From Lachnospiraceae bacterium (GTDB taxonomy: Bacteria; Bacillota; Clostridia; Lachnospirales; Lachnospiraceae), in contig BLLT01000004.1 of NCBI GenBank assembly GCA_011958945.1, positions 1-47,415 on the forward strand: 47,415 nucleotides of DNA, in the 5' to 3' direction. Positions 16,559 to 25,639 of this stretch are shown here, in pieces (positions within the stretch are counted from its first letter, which is position 1; every line of letters starts with the position of its first letter). Under the pieces are notes generated by a model that was given only the letters and a program-made list of their open reading frames with translations, did no database searches and was not told the origin of the DNA. The position numbers and the translations under genes are program-made.

Positions 16559-17221
16559 ATGGGCGTATCTGTAAGTGGCTCTGTCAGCGGCATAAAGGAT
16601 GTTACCATTGCAACAAGCAGAAAGGGAGAGCCGAACTGGTCTTATATCCCGTCAGCAGGGAAATCTAATAAATCGAAGGCGGAGTTTACCAGTGAAATCA
16701 AGGAACTGGCAAAAAAGGCAGCTCTGTCAACAAATAAAACAGAATCAGAATATATTTCCAGACAGGTTCTCCAGTTAAGGACGGAATATTTATCTGATGT
16801 TGCACCGGACAGGAAGATGTTGTATCAACAGGCTAAAAATGTTATGAAAAATCAGAATAATAACCCTAAATGTAGAGGGATTGGGGAATTGACATTATTG
16901 GATTTTTTGGAGGCTGCTGATGGCAGGGGAAGCAGTCTTGCTGAAAAAATGTTTGCATTGGCAGGTGGTGGCACGTTGACTTGCCCGATTTTAACAACGG
17001 GCGGTTATGGCGCTGTTATTGAATGCCAAGGTGTAAAAGCCCTGTCCAACACAGGCAATGGGTGGAGTTATGAAATGACACCGGCAGAACTTGCCAAAAA
17101 GAATGAATTTTATTCTATCTATTGGACAGAGTACCGTTCTGTTAAGAACAGTGCAGGGGCAGAACTTTCAGAACTGCCAGATTATCTGGAGGAGAAGCCC
17201 TCTTTTGATAGGAAAGCATAA
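16559..17221 (+). CDS. Unknown protein of the FlxA/DUF6033 cluster
   Basis: The start is ATG 16559 (MGVSVSGSVSGIKDVT) with GAGGGGG about eight bases upstream; the product is 220 residues. A charged helical first half (SKAEFTSEIKELAKKAALST, YISRQVLQLRTEYLS) is followed by a Gly-rich segment with ALAGGGTLTCPILTTGGYG and a C terminus with WTEYRSVKNSAGAELSELP. No family is recognised. Part of its 3' sequence is duplicated 1.3 kb downstream as a remnant. Confidence 0.6.
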   Translation: MGVSVSGSVSGIKDVTIATSRKGEPNWSYIPSAGKSNKSKAEFTSEIKELAKKAALSTNKTESEYISRQVLQLRTEYLSDVAPDRKMLYQQAKNVMKNQNNNPKCRGIGELTLLDFLEAADGRGSSLAEKMFALAGGGTLTCPILTTGGYGAVIECQGVKALSNTGNGWSYEMTPAELAKKNEFYSIYWTEYRSVKNSAGAELSELPDYLEEKPSFDRKA

Positions 17222-17343
17222 ACAGGCAGTCATATTGGGATTTTATGGGCAAGAAATGAAGCCATGGGTGCATATCACCAATAAGGTGCAAATTATCTGA
17301 TTTATTTCGTAGCCAGAATAACAACGTAATGTAAGGGGACAAC

Positions 17344-18417
17344 ATGAGAAAACAAATCGCATTTATTATGGCAACAGTATGTACTTTGTTGATAACGGGG
17401 TGTGGAGCTTCAAAAAATATGTCTGAATCACATTCATTGACATTGGGTGAACTGAAAGAATCGGAGGACAGAGAGTTAATTGGTAATCAAATTCCACAAT
17501 GGGTATCTGATGCTGACTGGAATAAACCTTTATATGCGGTATCTTCATCAAATATAGGGCACTTCGATGCTTATGCACTGGAAAATTTTCCGGATTATTA
17601 TGATGATGGCTGGACACAGAAGCAAAGCGATGCGATTTATTTGGGACAGGGGATAGAAATGTTCGCTCTTGATGATGCCGCACAGAATAACAGAATTATA
17701 TATTATCCTGTTATTCTGAATGGGGTTATTGTTGGCGGGTATCAAGTATACGAACAATTAGAGAATCAGAAAATCAGTATGCAGGCTTCGCCGCTTTTGG
17801 CGAATGAATTAAACTTGATGATGGATTTGACAAGTGAAGAAACACCTTTGATATTAGGATGCAATAATAATAACACAATAGGAATTATTGGGGATACCTG
17901 TTATATTCTAGACATAGACCATATGTTTCATGAGGATGTTTCCTTAGATAAGATACCTGCTATTGAATTTAGTACCTGTGTCAATGCCATGGAGGTTTTA
18001 TGTACAGAACGAACTGCAAATATAGAAATGAAGGAAAGAGATATAGATACTGATATGTTATCACCTTTGGATGGGGTAACGATGGAAGTAACGGAATGTT
18101 CCGATACCAGTGTAACTGTCAGGATTGTGAATGTTACAGATAAAGATATACAGTGTGGGGAGGACTTCTGTCTGGAAACGCAGGATGAAGAAACAGGTGA
18201 GTGGCGGGAACTGGATGAAGTAATTGACAATGCTGCTTTTAATGCGATTGCATATATGATCCAGAAAGATTCTCCCTATGAAACGGTTATTAACTTTGAA
18301 TGGCTTTATGGAAGGCTGGACCCGGGCAGATATCGTATTGTAAAAACTGTTACAGATTTTAGAGGGACAGGGGACTATACAGATTATGTATTTACAGCAG
18401 AATTTAGTATTGAATAA
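17344..18417 (+). CDS. Lipoprotein with C-terminal Ig-like domain
   Basis: The 357-residue protein has a lipoprotein signal peptide (KQIAFIMATVCTLLITGCG, acylated Cys near 20). The middle is of unknown fold (DDAAQNNRIIYYPVILNGVI). From about residue 240 a beta-rich domain (GVTMEVTECSDTSVTVRIVN ... LDPGRYRIVKTVTDFRGTGD) matches the Ig-like module often seen at the end of Lachnospiraceae lipoproteins. It would be anchored on the outer face of the membrane. AGGGG precedes the start. Role unknown. Confidence 0.72.
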   Translation: MRKQIAFIMATVCTLLITGCGASKNMSESHSLTLGELKESEDRELIGNQIPQWVSDADWNKPLYAVSSSNIGHFDAYALENFPDYYDDGWTQKQSDAIYLGQGIEMFALDDAAQNNRIIYYPVILNGVIVGGYQVYEQLENQKISMQASPLLANELNLMMDLTSEETPLILGCNNNNTIGIIGDTCYILDIDHMFHEDVSLDKIPAIEFSTCVNAMEVLCTERTANIEMKERDIDTDMLSPLDGVTMEVTECSDTSVTVRIVNVTDKDIQCGEDFCLETQDEETGEWRELDEVIDNAAFNAIAYMIQKDSPYETVINFEWLYGRLDPGRYRIVKTVTDFRGTGDYTDYVFTAEFSIE

Positions 18418-18427
18418 TATTAGTTGT

Positions 18428-18496
18428 GTTAAGAACAGTGTAGGGGCAGAAATTTCAGAAAGGATCAAGAGAACAAAATATTTTCAGCAAACATAG
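18428..18496 (+). pseudogene. Orphan 3' remnant duplicated from the 16559 gene
   Basis: The sequence reads VKNSVGAEISERIKRTK and then stops within 23 codons. Its first ~33 bases match the 16559 gene at 17141-17173 with few changes (GTTAAGAACAGTGNAGGGGC). It is a leftover of a second copy, evidence of cassette duplication or exchange in this cluster. Confidence 0.6.
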
Positions 18497-18552
18497 TTAC
18501 AAAACCGCTTTTTCCTTTTGAGGTGCTTTTACTATGGAAAAAAGGTGTCTAT

Positions 18553-18803
18553 ATGCATACGAAAAAATTTTATGTTAGAGAAAATGATGGATTATTAGAG
18601 GACGATCAAGAAATTCTCCTGTCAGGTGCTTTAGCGTATGCAGAACAAGAAATGAACAGGTATATTGAATTGGCAATAAAGAGCTTGAAATCTATGAAAT
18701 TTATACCAGAGGAAAAAGAAACGATATTGTTCGGGTTGATATGGTATCTGAAGCTGAGAAAATTTTAACCTTTTATCAGACTTATTTTGATGTAGCAGTC
18801 TGA
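18553..18803 (+). pseudogene. Small frameshifted gene of unknown function
   Basis: ATG 18553 has AAAGGTG upstream and opens a hydrophilic helical frame (MHTKKFYVRENDGLLEDDQE ... KSMKFIPEEKE) that then turns odd and stops at 18768. Reading one frame over from about 18720 gives a natural continuation (DIVRVDMVSEAEKILTFYQT) to a stop at 18803. Loss of one A in the AAAAAGAAA run would explain this. If the frameshift is not real, the product is 71 residues. Confidence 0.4.
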
Positions 18804-18959
18804 CATTTCCATAGGAAGGCCAGGTATCAGTGTAGTACAGATGAAAAACGGATGATTACGGAAGCCAGATAATCAGTATGTCCTAAAGATGCATTGTACA
18901 TTATAAAAAAGCTGGACCGATTGTTAATATAGAGAACCAGGGAGTTGTAGGGATAAAGA

Positions 18960-19607
18960 ATGAAGAAATTTCTGAATAATATAAGAAGTGCAGAAAATCC
19001 AATACCTCTTAATAAGCAAATTATAAACACGATATGTATATTGTTTATTGGAATTATTTTGGGAATTTTTTCAAAGCTTTTAGACACCATGCCGACAAAT
19101 GAATTACCCTTTATCTTTGAATTTTTAGACATGAGAAATTTTTTGGGCCGTTTTGCCATATGGCTGCTGATTGCCTTGAGTATCTCTATTTATAGCAATT
19201 CGTCCATCAGAGCGTCAATCAATGTATTTGTATTTTTTGTGGGAATGGTTACAAGCTATTATTTGTATTCAAAATTTGTGGCAGGATTTTTTTCGAGAAG
19301 TTATGCAATGATCTGGGTTACTTTTACAGTTATTTCTCCCATATTGGCATTTATCTGTTGGTATGCAAGGGGAAAAAGCAAACTGGCGTTTATGCTATCA
19401 GCGACAATACTCGCCGTTTTGTTTAATACGACATTCGTTCATGTTGGCAGTTACTTTGAAATGCGTTCAATCTTAGAATTGATAACATTCCTTTTTGCAG
19501 TAGTGTTTTTGAAACGAAAGGCTATAAAGGATACAATGATTATGTTGGCATTAAGTGTTGGCATAGCGTTTGCTCTTGATTTTGTAGTACCATTTCATTT
19601 TGGATAA
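18960..19607 (+). CDS. Multi-pass membrane protein, DUF6518-like
   Basis: The 215-residue protein has about six membrane helices (IINTICILFIGIILGIFSKL, FAIWLLIALSISIYSN, ASINVFVFFVGMVTSYYL, MIWVTFTVISPILAFICWYA, KLAFMLSATILAVLFNTTF, LITFLFAVVFL, MIMLALSVGIAFAL) and the phrase TNELPFIFEFLDMRNFLGRF, which I associate with the DUF6518 family. The ribosome binding site is weak (AGGGATAAAG). No transport or enzyme motif is visible. Confidence 0.65.
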   Translation: MKKFLNNIRSAENPIPLNKQIINTICILFIGIILGIFSKLLDTMPTNELPFIFEFLDMRNFLGRFAIWLLIALSISIYSNSSIRASINVFVFFVGMVTSYYLYSKFVAGFFSRSYAMIWVTFTVISPILAFICWYARGKSKLAFMLSATILAVLFNTTFVHVGSYFEMRSILELITFLFAVVFLKRKAIKDTMIMLALSVGIAFALDFVVPFHFG

Positions 19608-19668
19608 GTAACTTTCCGTTTGTCAGACAGTTGTTTAAAGAAAAATTGAAGTTTATAGGGGAAACGTA

Positions 19669-20229
19669 ATGACTAATCCATGGGAAGAAATATCATTATC
19701 TGATTATGAAAATCATATGAAATTAGATTCAGTTATGCAATTACAGAACCTGAACCAAATGATGAAAGATCAGTTCAGTACTTATCCAGTAAGTTCTGTT
19801 ATGGTTTTGGGGATTGCGGGTGGGAATGGCTTGGAACACATTGATAATAATAAATTTGAAAAAGTATATGGTGTTGATATTAACAGAGAATATCTGGCAG
19901 CGGTTACAAGAAGATATTCAGATATTTCAAATATATTGGAATGTATACAATTAAATCTCATTGAAGAAGCAGATAAGCTTCCAAAAGCAGAATTATTGAT
20001 TGCCAATTTGTTAATTGAATATATCGGATATGATTGTTTCCAAAAAGCAGTCAAACAAGTGCAGCCCCAATATATCTCCTGTATTATTCAGATAAATATA
20101 AATGACAAATGGGTGTCCGATTCACCATATATTCATGTATTTGATGGTCTTGATGAAGTTCATCATCAAGTGGAGGAAGATTTATTGATTCAGACTTTGG
20201 ACAATATTGGATATAAAAAAATTGCATAA
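19669..20229 (+). CDS. Class I SAM-dependent methyltransferase
   Basis: The 186-residue protein carries the SAM-binding motif VMVLGIAGGNGLEHI (about 42-56), an acidic residue at the end of strand 2 (VYGVDINREYL) and a motif near strand 4 (AELLIANLLIEYIGYDCF). The short Rossmann-type domain with no specificity domain does not reveal a substrate. AGGGG precedes the start. It may belong to a generic family found near integrated elements. Confidence 0.75.
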   Translation: MTNPWEEISLSDYENHMKLDSVMQLQNLNQMMKDQFSTYPVSSVMVLGIAGGNGLEHIDNNKFEKVYGVDINREYLAAVTRRYSDISNILECIQLNLIEEADKLPKAELLIANLLIEYIGYDCFQKAVKQVQPQYISCIIQININDKWVSDSPYIHVFDGLDEVHHQVEEDLLIQTLDNIGYKKIA

Positions 20230-20420
20230 ATAGAAAGTTCGTTACCAAACGGAAAGAAGCTATTCCAAATAGATTTTGCAGGGATGTAATGGAGCAGGAA
20301 ATTGAAAGGGATAAAACAAAAATTTACTGATCAGATAACAGCACCTGTGTCGCTTATACATGGGTGCTGTTTGCTATGATGCAGAACCGATGACTGGATA
20401 TGCAGGGGAGATAGGAAAAA

Positions 20421-20452
20421 GTCGCAACTTTGACACATCTATTTGCTACAAT
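20421..20452 (+). promoter_or_regulatory. Regulator half-sites and extended -10 promoter before the 20474 regulator
   Basis: GTCGCAACT at 20421 and GACACATCT at 20432 are 11 bp apart. Three bases later comes an extended -10, TGC-TACAAT (20444-20452). The same half-site, the same three-base gap and a TGC-TATGAT -10 recur upstream of the 23497 gene. This is read as autoregulation by the 20474 regulator. Confidence 0.6.
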
Positions 20453-20473
20453 AAATATATTGGAGGTTTTGGG

Positions 20474-21127
20474 ATGAATGTTTTGATTGTAGAAGACGAT
20501 GAGGCAATCGCCAATCTGTTATATATGGATCTGAGTGATGAAGGGTATCAGTGCGTATGTGCCTATGACGGAAAGACTGCGGCAGATTTGCTTGAAGAAA
20601 AGCAAGACTTTGATCTCATATTGTTGGATATCATGCTTCCGGAAATAGACGGTTATGAACTACTGGAATATATCAAACCCATGGATATCCCTGTTATCTT
20701 CCTGACAGCGAAAGGCTCGGTAGGTGACCGCATACACGGGTTGAAAATGGGGGCGGATGATTATATTGTGAAGCCTTTCCAGAGTGGGGAAGTGCTTGCC
20801 CGTATGGAAGCTGTGCTACGGCGGTATGGGAAAAAACGAAAAGAGCTTTCCTTTGCGGATGTCACAGTAAATCTGGAGTGCAGAAAGGTATTCCAGAATG
20901 GGAAAGAAGTGGAACTGACAGTAAAGGAATATGATCTGCTGGTGGAGCTGATGCAGAATAAGAATGTGGCACAGCACAGGGACAGGCTGTATGAGAAGGT
21001 GTGGAAAGAGCCTTTCCTGGGGGATACCAGGACGCTGGATACACACATCCAGAGGCTGAGGAAAAAGCTGGGATGGGAGGAGCATATAAAGACCATATTC
21101 AGGATAGGGTACCGTCTGGAGGACTGA
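20474..21127 (+). CDS. OmpR-family response regulator
   Basis: The start is ATG 20474 (MNVLIVEDDEAIANLL), with TGGAGG seven bases upstream; the track's longer frame has no such site. The receiver shows VEDD, phosphoacceptor LILLDIMLPEIDG, T in FLTAK, K in YIVKPFQ; the winged helix has VKEYDLLVELMQ, RTLDTHIQRLRKKLGW and IGYRLED. It is followed after four bases by its kinase. It heads the 20.5-31 kb block and likely controls it through GACACATCT-type half-sites. Confidence 0.9.
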   Translation: MNVLIVEDDEAIANLLYMDLSDEGYQCVCAYDGKTAADLLEEKQDFDLILLDIMLPEIDGYELLEYIKPMDIPVIFLTAKGSVGDRIHGLKMGADDYIVKPFQSGEVLARMEAVLRRYGKKRKELSFADVTVNLECRKVFQNGKEVELTVKEYDLLVELMQNKNVAQHRDRLYEKVWKEPFLGDTRTLDTHIQRLRKKLGWEEHIKTIFRIGYRLED

Positions 21128-21131
21128 TTTT

Positions 21132-22541
21132 ATGAAATTAGGCGCAAAGATCATAGTTTCCATTATGATATTTTTCAGTGTCATATTTCTTTTTGGCGGA
21201 TATGTCCTGATCTCCTACTTTTATGAAGTTACCATGGAAAGGGAAGTTGAGGGAGCCATAGAGCAGTACCAGTATAATAAATTTGTGGTGCAGGCCAACC
21301 TGATCACCAGGGGGGAGAATTGGTTTGCCGGCGCAGCGGACGGACAGTATGACATCAGCAGCATGGCTTCGGATATGAATGGCACAGTGGCTTTTTTGGC
21401 AGCGGACGGCTCCGTACTGTTTTCCGGTTTTCCGTCTAAGACAGAGTTTTCCGGACTGTTTGCAGATGTAGAACAGGATATGGTAAACTACCGGTTTATG
21501 AAGATAAATAACAGGACATTCCTTTTGACCATGGGAATAGTTGTCCATGGAGAGACAAGCGTATATCTCATAACAGGAGTAGACGTGGAAAAAATCCAGG
21601 AGCAGCAGGCACAGATCATAAGGAAATTTGGAGTTGTATATGCGATGGCAGTGGGTATAGGTATCTTCCTGATTTTTGGCATTTCTTTTTTCATAACCAG
21701 ACCGATCAAGCAGCTGACGGCGGCTACTAAAAAAATAGCAGGGGGGAATTACGGGGAACGTGTCACAGAGGGCGGCAGTGATGAGGTAAGCCAGCTTGCG
21801 AGGAACTTTAACCGTATGGCACAGGCTGTCGATGAAAAGGTACAGGAGCTTTCGGATAGTGCAAGGCAGAAAGAAGATTTCGTTGCGAATTTTGCACATG
21901 AGTTAAAGACACCCCTTACATCCATTATCGGCTATGCAGACCGGATATACAAAAAGGAGCTTTCCAGGGAGGAACAGAAGAAAGCGGCATTGTATATCTG
22001 GAATGAGGGGATGCGTTTGGAGGCCCTGTCGCTGAAGCTGATGGATTTGACCATATTGAACCATAAGGAGTTCTGTCTGCAGGAAGTAAAGACAGACATT
22101 TTGTTTCAGGAGCTTACAGCTGATGTGGAGTATCTTATGGATGCAAAAGGGACCTCGCTGGATTGCACTGTTGAGCCTGCTTATATCGAGGTGGAATATG
22201 ACCTGTTCAAAACACTGTTCCTGAATCTTTTGGATAATGCCATAAAAGCAGGCGCAAAACATATTCAGGTAACAGGGGTTGTGGAAAAAATGGCAGAAGG
22301 AACTTATTTTACCATGCTGGTGAAAGATGATGGAAACGGCATACCGAAGCAGGAGATAAAGAGAATCACGGAAGCGTTTTACATGGTGGACAAGTCACGT
22401 TCCAGAAAGCAGCATGGTGCAGGAATCGGTCTTGCCTTATCGGATAAAATAGCTCAGATACATAGAAGCAGACTGGAATTTGAAAGTGACGGTAGGAACG
22501 GGACGAGTGTGAGGCTTTGCCTGAAATGCAGAGGAGATTAA
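21132..22541 (+). CDS. HAMP-containing sensor histidine kinase
   Basis: The 469-residue kinase has membrane helix 1 at about 5-28, an extracellular segment of about 130 residues, helix 2 at about 165-195 (VVYAMAVGIGIFLIFGISFF), a HAMP linker (ITRPIKQLTAATKKIAGGNY), H box FAHELKTPLTSIIGYADRIY, N box NLLDNAIKAGA and G box KQHGAGIGLALSDKIA. It phosphorylates the 20474 regulator. The extracellular part has no family I recognise. The next gene starts 46 bases on. Confidence 0.9.
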   Translation: MKLGAKIIVSIMIFFSVIFLFGGYVLISYFYEVTMEREVEGAIEQYQYNKFVVQANLITRGENWFAGAADGQYDISSMASDMNGTVAFLAADGSVLFSGFPSKTEFSGLFADVEQDMVNYRFMKINNRTFLLTMGIVVHGETSVYLITGVDVEKIQEQQAQIIRKFGVVYAMAVGIGIFLIFGISFFITRPIKQLTAATKKIAGGNYGERVTEGGSDEVSQLARNFNRMAQAVDEKVQELSDSARQKEDFVANFAHELKTPLTSIIGYADRIYKKELSREEQKKAALYIWNEGMRLEALSLKLMDLTILNHKEFCLQEVKTDILFQELTADVEYLMDAKGTSLDCTVEPAYIEVEYDLFKTLFLNLLDNAIKAGAKHIQVTGVVEKMAEGTYFTMLVKDDGNGIPKQEIKRITEAFYMVDKSRSRKQHGAGIGLALSDKIAQIHRSRLEFESDGRNGTSVRLCLKCRGD

Positions 22542-22586
22542 ATTTTGTTTAGTATGCGTATTCCAGGTATGCAAAGAGGTATAAAC

Positions 22587-23378
22587 ATGAATAAAAGCAA
22601 ACTATATGCCGTGGTTGTATTTCTGCTGTCGTTTGGAGTCGTGATTGGCGGATGGTTTCTGACAGGAACGCTGCTTCGTCAGAAACAGGAAGAATTTCTT
22701 GACAGAACCGGGCGGATTGCCTTACAGCCAGCGGAAAACTCACTTTTTTCATCGAATCAGCCGGGGGACACGGAAGGGGATTTGGCGGATGACACCTTAT
22801 TTGAAGGGCAGCTGCTATCCGAAGGGATGATGGCGGAAGTGCTGGCCGTCTGGGAAAGCGGAGGAAATGAACTGCCTCATGAACCACAAAAAGGACAGAT
22901 GAATATGGAACAGGCGATTGAAACGGGGAAAGAGTGGATCGCAGACATGGCGGGATGCGGCATTGTCCCGGAGGAATTGGCAGAGTGTGACTTTGACAAA
23001 GTTACTGCAAGGCTGTGTGGTCTGGATGCTCAGGTTGATTTTGCCGACAGCCTGCTCAGTTACTGGCTGGTTCAGTTCACGGAAAACGATGTGGTGGTCA
23101 GCCTTACGGTTCATGCTTCAAGCGGAAAAGTGTGGAAGGCCGGTCTTTCAATGAAGGCAAGTGACAGATTATCAAATGAATACAGCCATGAAGAAATGCT
23201 GGAGATCGCATTTCCATTCATTAACAGAGGCAGCACGGAAACCGCAAATCTGATAGATAATACCACTTGTGAAATCATGCCAGGAGGGCTTGTCTACGCA
23301 GCGGTAAAAGAACGGCAGATTGCCGTAAATAATCAGGAGACGGTTATAATGATTGATTTTTGGCTGGGTACGGTATAA
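22587..23378 (+). CDS. Single-pass membrane protein of unknown function
   Basis: The start is ATG 22587 (MNKSKLYAVVVFLLSFG) with AGAGG upstream, trimming 14 residues from the track frame. It is 263 residues: one N-terminal membrane helix (about 6-27), then an extracellular region. Two stretches look like PepSY-type strands (LAECDFDKVTARLCGL, VVSLTVHASSGKVWKAGLS) but I do not claim that family. Its place after the kinase suggests a sensor accessory or regulator of this block. Confidence 0.6.
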   Translation: MNKSKLYAVVVFLLSFGVVIGGWFLTGTLLRQKQEEFLDRTGRIALQPAENSLFSSNQPGDTEGDLADDTLFEGQLLSEGMMAEVLAVWESGGNELPHEPQKGQMNMEQAIETGKEWIADMAGCGIVPEELAECDFDKVTARLCGLDAQVDFADSLLSYWLVQFTENDVVVSLTVHASSGKVWKAGLSMKASDRLSNEYSHEEMLEIAFPFINRGSTETANLIDNTTCEIMPGGLVYAAVKERQIAVNNQETVIMIDFWLGTV

Positions 23379-23404
23379 AGGATAGAGATAAGTTTGGCAG
23401 TTTT

Positions 23405-23447
23405 GACACATCTCAGACGAATGTACGAGACATCTCCCTGCTATGAT
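23405..23447 (+). promoter_or_regulatory. Three 11-bp iterons and extended -10 before the lipoprotein operon
   Basis: GACACATCT (23405), GACGAATGT (23416) and GAGACATCT (23427) follow each other at exact 11-bp steps. Three bases after the last is TGC-TATGAT (23439-23447), an extended -10. The layout matches the promoter of the 20474 regulator, giving a second promoter inside the block under the same control. Confidence 0.68.
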
Positions 23448-23496
23448 TGTTTTACAAACATTTGCAAAGCAATCATGGCAAGGAGGTTTTTATTTT

Positions 23497-24903
23497 ATGA
23501 GAAAAGAAAGAAGTCTGCTGGCGGTTCTGCTCATTGTGGTGTCTGTTTTGTGTGGATGCGCTAATGGAACTGTACCGGAAGACAATGGGGGACAAAGTAA
23601 TGCTCCAATGCAGGAATCAAGCGGAGCATCAGGGACAGAGGAGCATCCAGAAACCGAAGTGAAAACACCGGATGTACAGGAAGCAGTACCGTATGTGCAG
23701 CCGGAAATGAAGGGGGAGATAACCATATCCTGCCTGTATGCGGAAGAATTTCTGAATACTGCTGCAGAGCAGTTTATGAAGCTGTATCCGGATGTAAAGG
23801 TGACCGTTAACAGTTATAAGGAATCCGCCAGCGAGAGCACCGTGGAAGATTACCGGACATACCTAAATACAAAGATTATGACGGGAAAGGCAGAAGACAT
23901 TTTGTTTACCAGCTTCCTTCCCATTACAAAATACAGTGAAATGGGCGTGTTTGAAGATCTGAGCGGATATATCCAAAAAACACCGGAACTGAATGATGAA
24001 AATTATTTCATGAACGTACTGCAGGCAGCGAAAGAGGATAGTGGGGAAATTTATATCGTTCCTTATATGGCAAGATTTGACACCTTTGCGTTTTCGGCAG
24101 AGCTCTTACAAAGGCATGGCGGCAATGAAAGTGATTTACAGGGCATCCATTTTGGGAAAGCAATGGATCTGGCAAAACAGTTGGTGGATGAAATGGATAA
24201 AAACAATGTGTTCCTGATACAGATGAACGAGGTGTCCTACGCACATTATCTGATTAAAGATTCCATTGGACAGTTTATAGATGGAAGCACCAAAAAAGTG
24301 AGCCTGGATTCACCAGAATATATTGCACTTTTGGAGTCGGTGAGGGCTCTTTCTGAAAATGGTTATTTTGGTTCGGATGTTGACTTTTATAATATGGAAT
24401 ATTATTTTGCCGCAGAATGTGATTATGATGTGCAGGCCGCTTATTACAGCATGGATACGAAAAACGGAGCGAACCATTGCATGCCTCTTACAGATGCGGA
24501 AGGCAGAACGCTCATTAAATCAAATTCCTGTGTGGCCATAAACAGTGCATCGGCCAGTAAGGATCTGGCATGGGAATTTATCAGATACCTGCTGTCTGAT
24601 GAAGTGCAGATATTTCCTTCCTTTCATGGCCCCACAGTGAGCCGGAAAGGACTGGAAGCAGTGGCAGAGCGTTACTATGCTTTTTACAAAGAAGGCAATG
24701 GCGGAGCCGGGTTTGGAAGCGAGGCGGAATACAAGGCAATACTGGAAAGCTGGATGGAACAGATCAATGGCTGTGACACTCTGGATGGGGCTATCATGGA
24801 TTTAGTAGATGAGGAAAACAGTAAATATTTTTCGGGCCAGCAGACAGCGGAGGACACGGCCAAGAGGCTTAAACGGCAGCTGGAACAATATTTTAATGAA
24901 TAA
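23497..24903 (+). CDS. Extracellular solute-binding lipoprotein (sugar ABC type)
   Basis: The start is ATG 23497 after AAGGAGG; 468 residues. Signal peptide with lipobox SVLCGC (Cys about 22), then a Ser/Gly/Glu-rich linker, then the family 1 solute-binding fold: GEITISCLYAEEFLNTAAEQ, FMKLYPDVKVTVNSY, later SCVAINSASASKDLAWEFIR and ILSDEV-like YLLSDEVQIFP. Such proteins deliver sugars or other solutes to MalF/MalG-type permeases, which follow in the same transcript. No ATPase gene is present; a shared MsmK-type ATPase encoded elsewhere may serve. Substrate unknown. Confidence 0.85.
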   Translation: MRKERSLLAVLLIVVSVLCGCANGTVPEDNGGQSNAPMQESSGASGTEEHPETEVKTPDVQEAVPYVQPEMKGEITISCLYAEEFLNTAAEQFMKLYPDVKVTVNSYKESASESTVEDYRTYLNTKIMTGKAEDILFTSFLPITKYSEMGVFEDLSGYIQKTPELNDENYFMNVLQAAKEDSGEIYIVPYMARFDTFAFSAELLQRHGGNESDLQGIHFGKAMDLAKQLVDEMDKNNVFLIQMNEVSYAHYLIKDSIGQFIDGSTKKVSLDSPEYIALLESVRALSENGYFGSDVDFYNMEYYFAAECDYDVQAAYYSMDTKNGANHCMPLTDAEGRTLIKSNSCVAINSASASKDLAWEFIRYLLSDEVQIFPSFHGPTVSRKGLEAVAERYYAFYKEGNGGAGFGSEAEYKAILESWMEQINGCDTLDGAIMDLVDEENSKYFSGQQTAEDTAKRLKRQLEQYFNE

Positions 24904-24917
24904 GGAGAAGAGTCAGT

Positions 24918-25625
24918 ATGAAGAAAAAAATGGTGACCGGATTTATCGGTTTAAACATATGTATGTTGTTAATGGCTTGTGGTGATAAGGAGACTCCCAA
25001 AACATTGGAAGTAAGCCCGATTCAGCTTGAAACGCAGCAGGTACCGCCGGCTAATGAAAGCGAGGGGACACAGTCTGAAGGAAACAGCAGTGGCGAAAAG
25101 CCTGAAATGACACAATTGAACGAGGACATTCCAGAGGAAAACGACTCGGTATTAGATGAAAGGCCGAAAGGGGATGACAATTATAATGAGAACATCAGTG
25201 ATGATAAGAAGCTGGATAATACTGCACTACCAGAGACGAAAGAAAACATTGACAATGTACAGGATAATCCGGCTGAGAAAGTGGAAGAAGGGACTCAGGA
25301 CAATAGCGTCAATCCTGAATCGGAACAGTCTATGCCGACAGTTACATTGTCAGGAACAATCAAGTCTGTAGAAAGTGGGAGTTTTACCATATCCAGAGCG
25401 GACGTGAATGGTAACGTGATGGTCAGCACAGATGAGGCAGTCAATATTATATATACGGATAATACGGAATTTGTATTATGCACTTCCTCAGACGGAGGCA
25501 TAACGGCGAACTATGCAGATGGAACGCTTGCAGATTTATGCAGTGGTAAAATTGCTAATATTATAGGGGCGTATGAAGGATCTGACTTTGTGGCACAGAG
25601 TGTCAAGATCAGTAGTTTTAACTGA
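24918..25625 (+). CDS. Lipoprotein with acidic linker and small C-terminal beta domain
   Basis: The 235-residue protein has lipobox LLMACG (Cys about 21), about 130 residues of very acidic disordered sequence rich in E, N, D and T, then a beta-rich domain from about 150 (TVTLSGTIKSVESGSFTISR ... VNIIYTDNTEFVLCTSSDGG ... AQSVKISSF), similar in build to small OB-like DUF5666-type domains. It lies between the solute-binding protein and the permeases and may assist binding at the cell surface. Function is not known. Confidence 0.65.
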   Translation: MKKKMVTGFIGLNICMLLMACGDKETPKTLEVSPIQLETQQVPPANESEGTQSEGNSSGEKPEMTQLNEDIPEENDSVLDERPKGDDNYNENISDDKKLDNTALPETKENIDNVQDNPAEKVEEGTQDNSVNPESEQSMPTVTLSGTIKSVESGSFTISRADVNGNVMVSTDEAVNIIYTDNTEFVLCTSSDGGITANYADGTLADLCSGKIANIIGAYEGSDFVAQSVKISSFN

Positions 25626-25639
25626 TTAGGAGTCTGTAT

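Noticed and set aside
20430-20452. TTGACA as a normal -35 for TACAAT
   Set aside because: The spacer would be only 11 bp. The sequence is better explained as part of the regulator half-site GACACATCT with an extended -10.
21138-21899. 253-codon minus-strand frame under the histidine kinase
   Set aside because: Shadow of the kinase gene; no promoter, start site or motif.
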